Positions 40,201-51,600 of a stretch of DNA of 64,000 nucleotides are shown here, piece by piece (positions within the stretch are counted from its first letter, which is position 1; the number at the start of each line of letters is the position of its first letter). The position numbers and the translations under genes were made by a program. The notes beneath the pieces were generated by a model that was given only the letters and a program-made list of their open reading frames with translations, ran no database searches and was not told the DNA's origin. Origin of the DNA: Homarus americanus (Eukaryota; Arthropoda; Malacostraca; Decapoda; Nephropidae); NCBI RefSeq assembly GCF_018991925.1, contig NW_024756914.1, forward strand, positions 3,612,848 through 3,676,847, given 5' to 3'.

Positions 40201-40529
40201 TAAAAATATTAGACTAAAGTAATGCAGTTGTTGTATTACAGGTACTAGTACAGTAAGCTTAATTATTTTGCTGCCTTATTTTATTATTCAATGTGTCATC
40301 ATTCTCTTCAAACTCACTGGGGACAAGTAAACTTATCTCCACCACCACACACAGTCACTCACCTAATTGCCTGATTGTCCAATTTCTCCTCATTTACTCT
40401 CATGTACAGTAGCTAAAAAAATATCTGTACATACTATAGTGTGAAACAATATGAGACCACGGACGATAGTTATTGGGATATGCGTGTTGTCTCCTTATAC
40501 TATGTTATTGTAACAGTTTGAATTGAATT

Positions 40530-40585
40530 GTAACAGTTTATTTAGCCAGAAAAATACAGATACAGAGTGGATAATAATAACAATA
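40530..40585. repeat. Dispersed repeat, copy B
   Basis: CAGTTTATTTAGCCAGAAAA with ACAGATACAGAGT matches copy A at 38201-38250 with a few differences. Confidence 0.5.
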
Positions 40586-41109
40586 TATGCTAACTTGTCC
40601 CCTGTGTTGGATACTGAATGGCGGTGGGTGAAAAGACACATAACAACCCTCCCAAAACATCACTAGTTGTACGTATAATTTTGGAAGTCATCGGACTCGC
40701 CTTGTCAGATACATTTTTTAGCTACTGTACCATAATACAGTACTGTACAGTATATGGAAAATTAATTCAATGAAAATAATTCTGTATTCTTAAATATCAT
40801 AGGTTAATTATGGACAATTAAGGTGTAGGGCTGTAAGAGAAAGTGGAATTTGGAAATAAACAAAGGTTTGGAGGCATGGATATTCCTGGCAATGCACAAG
40901 AGAGCACGAGAACTGACTGAGAACATCGTTTGCACCATATAAACAAAGCTGTTGGAATTTAGCAAGGATTAGAGACAGTAAGGATAGTTCCCTGGGCACT
41001 TGTTTTACCCACCATGCACAGCTCGGTGACGTCACTGTTGTAAATACGTTTCGTCTGGTAACCTCCGTGTGTGCCCGCGTCTGGTCCCTGGACCAATGTA
41101 TCAACAATT

Positions 41110-41256
41110 ATGGTTATTTGTGCAATATACGGGCACATCAGCAAAGCTCAAATCCCAAGCAGAGAGTACATCAAGTATTACAGATATGCCAGAGATAAGA
41201 AGACTTGTGATAAATGGATAAATGCCCACAAGCGTTCTGATAAAATAAACACATTA
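41110..41256 (+). pseudogene. Possible THAP-domain remnant
   Basis: A short frame contains CAIYGH, then YYRYARDKKTCDKWINAHKR followed by SDKINT. The spacing and the YFRFPKD-x-KW-type pattern recall a THAP zinc finger, but the second Cys is His and no partner domain follows. The resemblance is weak. It could be chance or a fragment of a THAP-bearing transposon. Confidence 0.25.
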
Positions 41257-41284
41257 GGCTAGCCATGAACCTGTTTGAAGAGTT

Positions 41285-41790
41285 CATATTTCTCTTGTAT
41301 CTCCTTGATTCTGGAATGTCTGTCAAAATCCAGGTATCTACAGGAAGGTGTGACATTCGTCTTTCCATATGTGGCCAAAAAAAACTTGAAACATCTTTAA
41401 TAATCCTAAAAAAATTAAAGTTAAGTATACATCCATACGTGGGTTTCAGGTGTAACACCGTGCTTATTTCAAGTCGTGAAGGAAGATTTCCTGTAGTTTC
41501 TTAATTCTGCAATGTCGGTCAATATCAGGTCATCCAGAAGACTATGAGACATTTTTCTTGCCACATCTGACAAAAAGACCACAATAATATTGCCTCAAAT
41601 ATAAGAAAAACCAGATTTATATCACTTAATTCACTGGCGATGGTTGTGATGCTTAACACATCGAAAACTTGCGCAATTTTCTTAAGTATGCATTGTAAGG
41701 CAATATCCATTTGTCTGGAGTACCCTCAGACATTCACCTTGCCATGTCTGGCAAAAGGAAAATCTTTGCATTGCTTATAAGCTCAAAAAT
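41285..41790. repeat. Three diverged tandem units, about 200 bp each
   Basis: GATTCTGGAATGTCTGTCAA near 41307 and AATTCTGCAATGTCGGTCAA near 41505 start two units that share CATTCGTCTTTCC/CATTTTTCTTGCC and TGTGGCCAAAA/CATCTGACAAAA. A third, weaker copy has CATTCACCTTGCC and TGTCTGGCAAAA near 41730. They are non-coding, in the 4 kb upstream of MTHFSD. Confidence 0.5.
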
Positions 41791-42107
41791 TGAGTTTCTT
41801 CTTCCATGTCATCAGCAAAATGCCCGGCACCCACTGGGTGTTTCCTTGTAATATTTTGCTGTTTTCTTTGTTGTTTTTTTGCTATGTCACTTATTTTTTG
41901 GAGGACTATAAGAAAATAAAGCATTCATTTTGTTATACCTGGCCACAGAAAAGCCTTGGCCTTACGAGTATTCTAAAAAAAATTGAAATAATCAAACGTC
42001 AACCAAGGCAAGGCCGTAGTCCTTGTGGTCACCACAGGTAGCGTGACATCATCGAATGGGGTGGAGCTTAAGTTTATGATGTTAGAGCAGTGTGTCCTTA
42101 CTGTATA

Positions 42108-44404
42108 CAGCTACTCCTCGACTTACTACATACTCGACCTACGACCACCCGCACTTACGACCTGCCTCGGTCGGTACGACCACCCACACATACGAACGCT
42201 ATAGTCGGTACCAAAATTTTTTTCAAATGACGCGCGTATTTTCTAGACCGAAACGTTTCCGTCCCATACGAGAACGTCGCGTGGGCTGGGTCGCGCCGCC
42301 TCGTGGCTACAGCACCCACGCCGTAGAGCGCTTAGTTGGTGTTTGGCTGTCGTTGTTCTCGCAACTGATCGAGCTGTGTACTGACATTATTTTTGTATCT
42401 AATTCACTTTAGAATGACTGGAAAGCATAGAAGTGAGAGTGCTGGTGGTGCTCAGAAGAAAAGGAGACGTCAATTACTTTTGAGACGAAAATGACATTAA
42501 TAATGCAGTATGAAAATGGAAAAACAGTAGCAACCATTTCATGTGACCTAGGCTTCTCGCACTCAACCATATCTACTATTTTGAAGGACAAGGAACGTAT
42601 TCATGAGGTAGTGAAAGGATCAGCACCTATAAAGGGAACTATAATAACGAAGAAAAGACAAGGTCCCATTCATGAGATGGAAAAATTACTTGTGATATGG
42701 ATGGAAGACCAGATACAAAAGCGTGTACCCTTAAGCCTTCTAACCCTACAGGCTAAGGCAAGAAGCCTTTTCGAAAGCCTGAAGGAGCAGGTAGGAGATG
42801 AGTGCGACCAAACCTTCACAGCAGGTCATGGGTGGTTCCAAAGGTTTAAGAACCGCTGCAGTTTACACAGTGTAAAAATGAGTGGAGAGGCAGCTAGTGC
42901 TGATGTTGGTGCTGCCGAAGCTTTTAAGGAGTAGCTAGATTGTGTCATCGTGGAGGGAAATTATTTGCCTGAGCAAATATTCACTGTGGATGAAACTGGC
43001 TTATTATGGAAGCTCATGCCTGAATGGACATACATCCACCGAAAACAATGTCGGGATTCAAGGCGTTCAAGGAGATAAAGCTCTTCATGATATATCATTC
43101 AGAGAACCCAGGGGCTTTTAAACATGTCAGCAAGCACACACGGCCAGTGTTTTATCGAAATAACAAGAAAGCATGGATGACCCTAGTACTATTTGAGGAT
43201 TGGTTCATGACTTGTTTCATTCCACGAGCCAAGGAGTATTGTCTGCAACAAGGGATTGCGTTCAAGATTTTGTTAATTTTGGATAATGCTCCAGGACACC
43301 CACCACACCTGGACGACATGCACCCTGATGTTAAGGTAGTCTACATTCCACCTAACACTACCTCTATTATCCAACCCATGGATCAAGGTGCTATTGCAGC
43401 TTTTAAAGCAAATTATTTACGTACGACCTTTGCTCAGGCTGTTGCTGCTACTGAAGGTGAGAAAACGCTCAGAGAGTTTAGGAAGGACTCCAACATATTG
43501 AAATGTATAAAGAACATAGCTGCAGCATGGGATGTGGTTACAGGTCAGTGCATGAATGGAATATGGAAGAAAACCCTGAAAAGATATGTGAACAATTTCA
43601 GAGGATTTAATGGAGATAAAGTAATTTCTGAGATTAGTAACAAGATAGTGGAGTTGGGTAAACAGCTTGAGTTAGAAATTGATAATGAAGATGTTGAGCA
43701 GTTGGTTGAAAGTGTAGCAGAAGAGCTAAGTAACGAGGATCTTACTGAACTGGAAGCACAGAAAAATGCAGAGGAAGAAGAGAGTCTAAATGTAGAAGAA
43801 GCTGCACTCCCCAAAAATTTTACAGTGAAGCAAATGGCAGAGGCATTTGCTTCAATTAATAAGGGGATGCAAATGTTTGACGGAATGGATAAAAATGTTG
43901 AGCGTTTTGCCAAAGTTGACAGAATGGTCCAAGATGCACTTGCTTGCTACAGGGAAATTTATAATGAAAAGAAAAAGCAAACTGTGCAGTCTAAATTGGA
44001 CATATATTTTAAGTCCCCCCCCATTGCTGTCTCCTTACGCCCCACCAGTGCTGTCTCTTCACTCCCTAAAGATGATCCAAGACCTTCAACCAGCAAGTTT
44101 CCCGTGTATATTAACCTGTCTGAAGAAAGCGACATTGATGATCCACCCAGTCCTGTCTCCTTCTTTGCTTCATCCTCTTAATGTAGTCTCCATGTATAAT
44201 TAGAAAATTATGGGTGCCCCGTGTGCATTCAGCTGACTACATTCAAGGTAAGTGCACAGTATCACTGTGTCCATTTTTCATTATTGATTCCTTTTACTGT
44301 ACTGTATTTCATTTTAGATCTTCTATGTACATATTATTTTTTGCATTTTCGACTTAAGACCTGGATTTGGGTCCCTATCCCCGTCGTAACTCGGGGAGCA
44401 GCGG
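42108..44404 (+). mobile_element. Tigger/pogo-type DNA transposon, about 2.3 kb
   Basis: The terminal inverted repeats begin CAGCTACTCCTCGACTTAC on the left and, on the reverse strand at the right, CCGCTGCTCCCCGAGTTAC. Both ends are flanked by TA (42106-42107 and 44405-44406), the target duplication of the Tc1/mariner superfamily. The interior carries a Tigger-like transposase relic. It lies between the CCDC112-like gene and MTHFSD. Confidence 0.88.
42414..44181 (+). pseudogene. Tigger-like transposase, broken
   Basis: The N-terminal half has a CENP-B-like helix-turn-helix (MQYENGKTVATIS, SHSTISTIL) and a second DNA-binding domain (HGWFQRFKNR). The DDE catalytic residues are visible: Asp at 42989-42991 (TVDETGLLWK), Asp at 43282-43284 (LDNAPGHP) and Asp at 43381-43383 (QPMDQGAI), with 32 residues between the last two. 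The reading frame is broken by a one-base shift near 42470, a TAG at 42932-42934, and a frame change near 43040-43075 where a short family segment is also missing. The remaining C-terminal 385-codon frame is open. It is inactive as it stands. Confidence 0.88.
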
Positions 44405-45547
44405 TATAGTCCTTGGAATTTAGGATGACACAAGAACTCATCGGGGGTTGAGTGTTTTTTTTTTTTTTTTCCGTTGAAAACATATCTCCATTTATACAAT
44501 GAGAGTCATTGTATTACTAGGGTAATATATTTATGTATTATAGATGTTGCCTAAGTATATCATAGCATTCACTTTGTTTCAAATCTTATCTGGTTTCTTG
44601 TAAGTAAAAATATAAGATGAGTACTGTACTGCATGTATGATGTTTCAAATAAAAATTTTATTATTGGCTTATAATTTTTGTATACACAAGAACTTGCATT
44701 TGAAAACATGTCATGTGGCACTTTTAGACATTATGGGGATACAGTACAGTATTTTTTTTTTTTATTATTTTTTTTTTTTACAGGAACGTATTTCGACTTT
44801 TATAATGAGAGTTTGTGGGAAAATGTTATCTGAACTGAAAAAAACAAATTATAGGAGGTTTTTAGGAATCCTTTCCTAAATTGGGGAATGCCTGTACAGT
44901 CTAGTTCTGTAGTTAAAATTTTTTTTACTTTCTATAAAACCTTATTCAGTACGTAACTGATATCCCTGGTAGCCGGAATAGTTGGCGCATAGCGCTTTCC
45001 TGGGAATGAGATATTTCCAGGTTCAGAGTATTAAGACGAATTTCTTTTCCCTGGAATTTTTCATCATGGAATTGATTATTTGCTTTTTGTAAGACATGAA
45101 AAAAGGAAAAATTTGCTGAGGAGTATTTACAACTTGTTAATAATTTCCTCATAAGAATAAAAAAAATTTTAGATGCAGAGGAATTGTTAGAAACTTGATA
45201 GGCAAGGGATGTGCGAGTACTGCACTGTTTACTTGTGATCCCAAGATATGCAAGTCCTTTGTTTGTTGTTATGAGAAACTGTTAAACAGTTTTTGTCATG
45301 TTCAGTGTGCTGAATAGATATAAAATTAAGGTGCAGGCTTAATTTCTGGTACATACTGCTTGTTTTAAAACAATATTTTGTATACTCATTTATCTAATTA
45401 ATCCTCTCAACATAATGTCACAAAACAGATACAGGTCCTGTAACATTATATCAATAGCTAAAGCTTGAGATTATTTCTTGTATTAATAAGTAATATAAGG
45501 ACAATATCATATCCCTTATTCAAATTCTTCTTTCATTTTCTCCCCAG
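44405..45547. other. Intergenic or 5' intron of MTHFSD
   Basis: AT-rich, with T-runs near 44459 and 44752. Any non-coding first exon of MTHFSD should lie in or beyond this stretch, since 45548 is preceded by a splice acceptor. Confidence 0.4.
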
Positions 45548-45627
45548 CTGAGTGGGTTGCGAAGAGTTTCTTGCAGCTGCAGTCATGTTTAGATCAAAAG
45601 GTGGCATCGATGTGGCCGACATACCCA
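45548..45627 (+). other. MTHFSD: MTHFSD exon with start codon
   Basis: A pyrimidine-rich tract ending in CCCCAG precedes 45548, and a GTAAGT donor follows 45627. The ATG is at 45585. An in-frame TGA at 45549-45551 fixes it as the most upstream start in this exon. Because an acceptor opens the exon, a non-coding 5' exon and the promoter should lie further upstream; I could not locate them. The exon encodes 14 codons plus one base. Confidence 0.75.
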
Positions 45628-48600
45628 GTAAGTCCTGTACTTCATTGTGTTATAAAATTATGTTAACATGTCTACTGCACTTCATAAAATAACTAAAGTT
45701 AATGGCATAGCTTTTCTGTACAGTACTGTATTTTGGGAGAAGAATAGAAAAAGGGAGTCACAAGGTGGAAAGATGCAATGTGAGGGTGTTTGTGAGTGAG
45801 AGGGTGCTGTTGTGGATAAGTGCACCGAGTTGTACAGGGTGTCTCAGGTTGTAGACCAAAGGATTTTTTTTTTTTTCAGGTGAGGGAATCATAACAGGTC
45901 AACAAAAATTAGGTGACGGGGACCAATCAAATGGTTACCTCTTGATTTCTTCTGATAGGGTCACCTATAAGTGGTTCTTTGATAATCTTGGTAGACAGAT
46001 TTTAAATTGCCTCAATAAGAAATTGAGAGGTGTGAGGTCCAGAGACCATGGTGGCCATTTGGTTGATCCTTGTCTCACAACCTTCATTGATTTGTTGTGA
46101 TTCCCTCGCCTGGAGAAAACAAAAGAGAAGAATATTAATTTTCTTATGATGCTTGAAATATAAGACACACTGTACAGAGAGAGGATTGGCTTGAGGAAAC
46201 TCAATAATTGCCACCATGGGCTGAGATTCTCAAAGATTTAAACATAAATTTTCTTAACCATACCGTAATAAGGAAACAGGAATGTGCATAATTTCAGTAG
46301 AGTTGGCAAAATTTTTATGCTATTTGGAGATACTTGTCCAATTACAGGGAAAACCTAAAGTAGAAACCTGTTGAAAATCCAGTTGCTTCTGGGGAGTAGG
46401 AAAGGTTCACTGTGTGTATTAAGATAATTGGTTGGTATACAAAACAAAGGATCAGAAGTTTTGGGCAATTATGTGGACCTGTGTCGTTAGATCTCTGAGA
46501 CTTAGAGCAGCTTTGATGGTCAGCAATTGAAATGTTTGGTGGTGGTCATGCTTGACACAGATGTGAATCAAGCATTTAATTTTTTTTTAGCACTGACAAA
46601 GCATGACATCCGTGATAAGGTTTGGTCACACTTTGAAGAACATGATTTAGCAACTTTTCCTCGGCCTGTCAGCAATCGCATTCCTAACTTTAAGGTGAGT
46701 TTAAAAACAATATTAGAATTCATGATTTTTCTTTTGATTTTTCATCTTCTTTGTTTTCAATAAGGCATTTTTCTGTGATGTAATTTTTTGGTCCATATTT
46801 TACCCTCCTTTATAAGGAACCTGGAGACCTCCATATATAGAATGCAATAAAAATTATCTTACCTTGGTGTTTCTGATTTTTTTTGCTTAATGTTAATGCA
46901 AAATATTATTTGACAGTGCATGATTACTTAGAAAGTCTTAGAAGTTCCATTTATAAGTTGGATTATACCCAATAGACAGGTGTACATGCACACAAAAGAA
47001 AGCTTTCTGCCCACCTGGGTCTGGTATTTGGAAATGAACACAAAGTACAGCGGTTTTGGTTCGGTGAACAGATAGTTTTTTGTGTGTGTTTGTACATGTA
47101 AGTAGGTTTGAAAAGCATTGGCATAAGAGAATTATTCTGAGCAGAAACTAATGGTATGAGTTAAATCTTTACTTCCAAAAAGACAAACTTCTGATATAGT
47201 TTGATGGCCCTTTGTGTAATTTTCATGAGTATTAGTATTCACCTTATCTTAATCAAAATCATGTGGACATACAAGATATTTTTATATCTTAACCTGAACA
47301 GTGAAATATTAAATATTTTAGAATTCCTTAATTATTATTTTGTTTTGTTTAATATAATGCTACGTAATACAGGCCAGTTCATCATTAATTGTGCTGGCAT
47401 ATATCATTTGAAGTTATGATGATTGGTGCTGTTTTAGATTCAACTTTGGACCATTGACATAAACCTGTAGTTTTGTTTTATGGCCGTCAGGTTCCAGTAA
47501 GTTTTTTGTTTTTCTTTGGTTTGTAGTAAAATCTACTTAAATAAGCCTTAGTTTAATGATATAGTGGACTTGCAGGGTGCTGGTGAGGCAGGTCAGCGAG
47601 TATGTAACCTCCAGTGCTTCACCTCTGCCCAGACCATCAAGGTGAACCCTGACAAACCTCAGGAAGAAGTGAGGTTCTTAACTTTAGAGGTAAGTGAATT
47701 TTTGTAAGATAAAAATTAAACCTGGATAATGAAGGACAAGCTCGTGAGGAACAACAAGGCGATTAAACAAACCACCAGCTTCCTTTCCTTGTCAAGGCAG
47801 AAAATGAAATAAAAATCATTGTTTTATACATTTTTATGAAGCATATCTGGGTCCTGACAAATTTTTCCACACTTGTTACTCTACAGAATTTTAAATAATC
47901 CTGACTTTTTGTATTTACTTTTTTCTATATGGTTTATGTTATTTAATATTTTCATTAAATTTTGGAAATTGTTTTTAAAGATTTATTTAATTTTCGATTG
48001 GGAATCAAACTCGTGACTATTCACTTGCAAGGTGAAAGCTCTTCCCTCCCACATGCAACAACAAAATTAACTCAGTACTGTACACTATTGGGTGAACTTA
48101 TTGATGGTGGAATAATCCTTCAGTGAACTATGCAGGCTGTGTAGATTATGTGGAACATATACTTTTATAATTACTTGTCCGGATATCTTTTTTTTTTACT
48201 TACCCTAACAAATTTTTGGAGGTAATTTGCTTCCCCAGACTTTTTTTTATGGGAAAAGTTAAATAAACATCTTAAAACATTCAAATTTATTGTGTGTATC
48301 AACTCACAGATCATTTGTGTCTGTCTAAATGGTGTCAGTGACAGTAACCCTTGCCATGTGATGTCATAACTCCTGTCACCTTACCTCACCTCACATTTGT
48401 AGGGGGTTAAGGGAGTTGGAGGCAGCACCTGTGAACACCTACCCTAACTGCCATTCACCCTCCCTCTGCCTATAATCTGGTGTCAGTGATGCTAATATTT
48501 GTCATATAAGGTTATAAATCCTATCACCTCACTTCTACAGCCTCTCAACTTGGTGGTTCCATTGAAATGTTGACAAGTTGACTGTTTGACTAGGGGTGGG

Positions 48601-51600
48601 TTGGTGGCTTAATGCAGAAGTAGACTACCTGCACCTGATATACAGTAGGTCACTCATCCTGGTACACTGATGACGTCCCTGGTTAAACATGTATGGGGAG
48701 GTGGAGTTACACAGCGCCTGACAAATTTCCGTCGAGGTAATCATCTTGAAGTACAGGGTATTAGCTTGTCTGCCTGGCAAGTTCCGGGTACATGGACATA
48801 AAAAATCACTTACCCGAGCATATTAGGCACTGCTAATCTGCACAGCCTGTTACTACATTACTGTAGCATCCTGCCAAGGTGATAGGAGTAATTCACTAAT
48901 TACTGCATGTTAAAAATCAGTCCAGCCTGTATCATTGCATAAAATAGGCTTATACTGTACAGTATGAAGAAAATTTAAGTACTGTATTCAAATATTCAAG
49001 AAGATTTATTGTTCACTAACCTAGGTTTTAAGCTAAATGATAATAATGACTTTTATTATCACTTCAAGGCGGGTAAAGTACTGCTTGTCCCAACTCCACG
49101 TCTGCGTAGTGGTCTGTTTAACCGAATGGAAGGCCACGCCTCTGAAAATAAAGAGAATCTTAGAGTAATGGCACAGACAGAAGGCATGAAGAAACACTCT
49201 AAGCCAGTGGGTCTTGACATGGGCATTAGCGTCGATCTTATTGTTATTGGCTCGGTGGCAGTGTCACGAACAGGTAAGATGCGAGAATATTTGTGTGAGT
49301 AATTTCTCTTGTTCATAAAAGCACCTTGATATTTTTATATTCATCTTTTTTTAAGTATGCTGTAAATTTAATATTAATTAATTAATTACCAGTACTGTAC
49401 ACTCTAATGTCTATTACTGTATACATAATACAGTATTATAGAAATAATATTGAGGAATTTACATCTAATACTGTAAGTAATTTAGATTATCAGTAATTTA
49501 TCATTTTGAAGATAGGTATAGAATTATGAAATTAAAAAACACCCAGCACATATGTTTGTTTTCTTGAAAAGTAGAATGTTAAGGGAAAATTCAGAGGCAT
49601 GCATTACTGAATAAGTATATTTATTGAGTAGAGGCTGGTTTAATGGTACAGGATAAGGATGTGTTTTCTTGCCCTAGTTTATTGTGTATATTGGTGTGAT
49701 AGTGCACAGTATTAATGTAAAGAGGAGAATACGGTGTGTTGTAACTGCCAGGCTGCTTTATACTTGCCTAGGATGATGGGATAATGTGAAATAATGTGGC
49801 AGTCTGAGAAAATGATAACCTGAATTGAAGTGCTGAATAAGCAACAGCTGTGAGCGAAGAATTTGTGAGAATGCAAGAAAAGGAAATTAAATAGTGTATG
49901 ATTATCACCAAAAACAAAACATGAAGTTAGGAGAAAGGGTTGTGGAGTTATGAGGATGATCAGTACAGTACAGGTTGGGTATCCATCCAAAATTCTTGGG
50001 GCCACGAGGGTCTCAGAATTGGGATATTTTTGGATTTTGGAATACCTATACAGTATCCTGTAGTACACAGAACCTGTATAATGGGTAGCTCACCCAGCAG
50101 GGATGGGGCCCAAGTCTATGCACAAAATTAATTTATATTTAATTTACAGCATATGAGCATGTGGATTCATTACATATACAGTATTTTGCAGGTAGTTTTA
50201 TGAAATATAATTTAATCATTTTGGGTATAAAATATATGATAAGATGTACTACAATGAACGACAAAAGTCGTGTCGTGAAATTTGGTGAAAACATATGCCG
50301 AAGGGCTAATATTTTGGTGCGCTCTGCCTTGTGGTAGGGCTCTTATAATGTTTCATGGGTTATATTTAATCTTCAGACAAAACCACGACACGACTTTTGT
50401 CGTTGATTGTACACTAAAGACCCAGAAGGTTAAGCAATCACTTACCAACTGTTTGGCATCGTCATGACGCCTGACTCTGAGGCACTAAGTAGCCTGTGTC
50501 TTACCTTTATTCATTACACATACAGCATAGACTTACCCGAGTAAAAATTATGATATTTGCCATATTCAATGTCTTATCTATCATAAATGCAATGAAATAG
50601 ACTTTCGGATTTCAGAGCATTTCGGACTTGGGAATTATGGATAAGGGATACCCAACCTGTAATAGAAACAGTCTTGGACATAGGACCTTTTTCTAATGAT
50701 TAGCAAAGTATGTAGATAAAACATTGAGGTAACTTGGTTAACTAGGAACCATGGAGGTGACTTGGCCAACTGGAAACCTTGGCTTTAAATCGAATGATTT
50801 AAAAAGAAGTGTTTGAGATGAGTAGAAACTAACAAAAAGAAGGTTTCTGGAACACACAGTCAGACAGTTACTACATCTGACAACCCTAAAACAAAAGAAG
50901 TTTATAAATCAAGAAACACAGATTATTCTGCATATTTTAGAGGACTGCAATTTTGATGCAGAATTTTTCCAAAGTGCCCAGTCTTAGAAAAACTCACTTG
51001 TGATTTTTATAAGAAAAATATTCTTAGTAAGATTATGATCACCTGAGAAAATAGTGTGAGAAATCCATACACAGTCATAAATTATGTTCTCTATACTGTA
51101 GGTTTTTTTGAGTTTCCATGGATAAGGTAATGACATACAGCACTGTTCTGTAACATTGTAAAGCTATAATAATGAAAATTATGTTTTTTTTATGTACAGT
51201 ATTGTATGCAGTTCTAATTATAAATTGTAAGCTAACTTGACTAGAATATGTATATACAGGTAATTTTTTTATTTATACATGAAGTCAACATTTAAACTTT
51301 ATTTTGGTATTTGTTTTAGGAAGAAGAATTGGTAAAGGGGAAGGATTTGCTGACCTAGAGTATGCCATGATGAGGACGGTGCGAGCAGTTGATGACTCCA
51401 CTCCTATTGTCACAACTGTTCATGATTGTCAGGTTTGGTTTTAAACTTAATGTTCCTGAAGTTCTTATCCTTCTGCCGCTCTAGGTTCAGGATACTTAAA
51501 GAAAAAGCAGTGAGAGTTTTTATAAAAATGGTATTTGTCATTTTATTTATTTTTTAATGATAAATTGTAATGTATGGTACAGTACTGTCCTGTGAATAAC

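Larger units (their letters stand above)
38251..42107. other. Intergenic between CCDC112-like gene and Tigger element
   Basis: AT-rich unique sequence with the dispersed repeats, the one-ended Tigger-like remnant, the possible THAP remnant and the 200-bp tandem units listed separately. No exon of a neighbouring gene was recognised. Confidence 0.45.

Noticed and set aside
49009..49068. Upstream extension of the frame covering MTHFSD exon 4
   Set aside because: It is intronic: family similarity begins right after the CTTCAAG acceptor and the phase fits exon 3 only at 49069.
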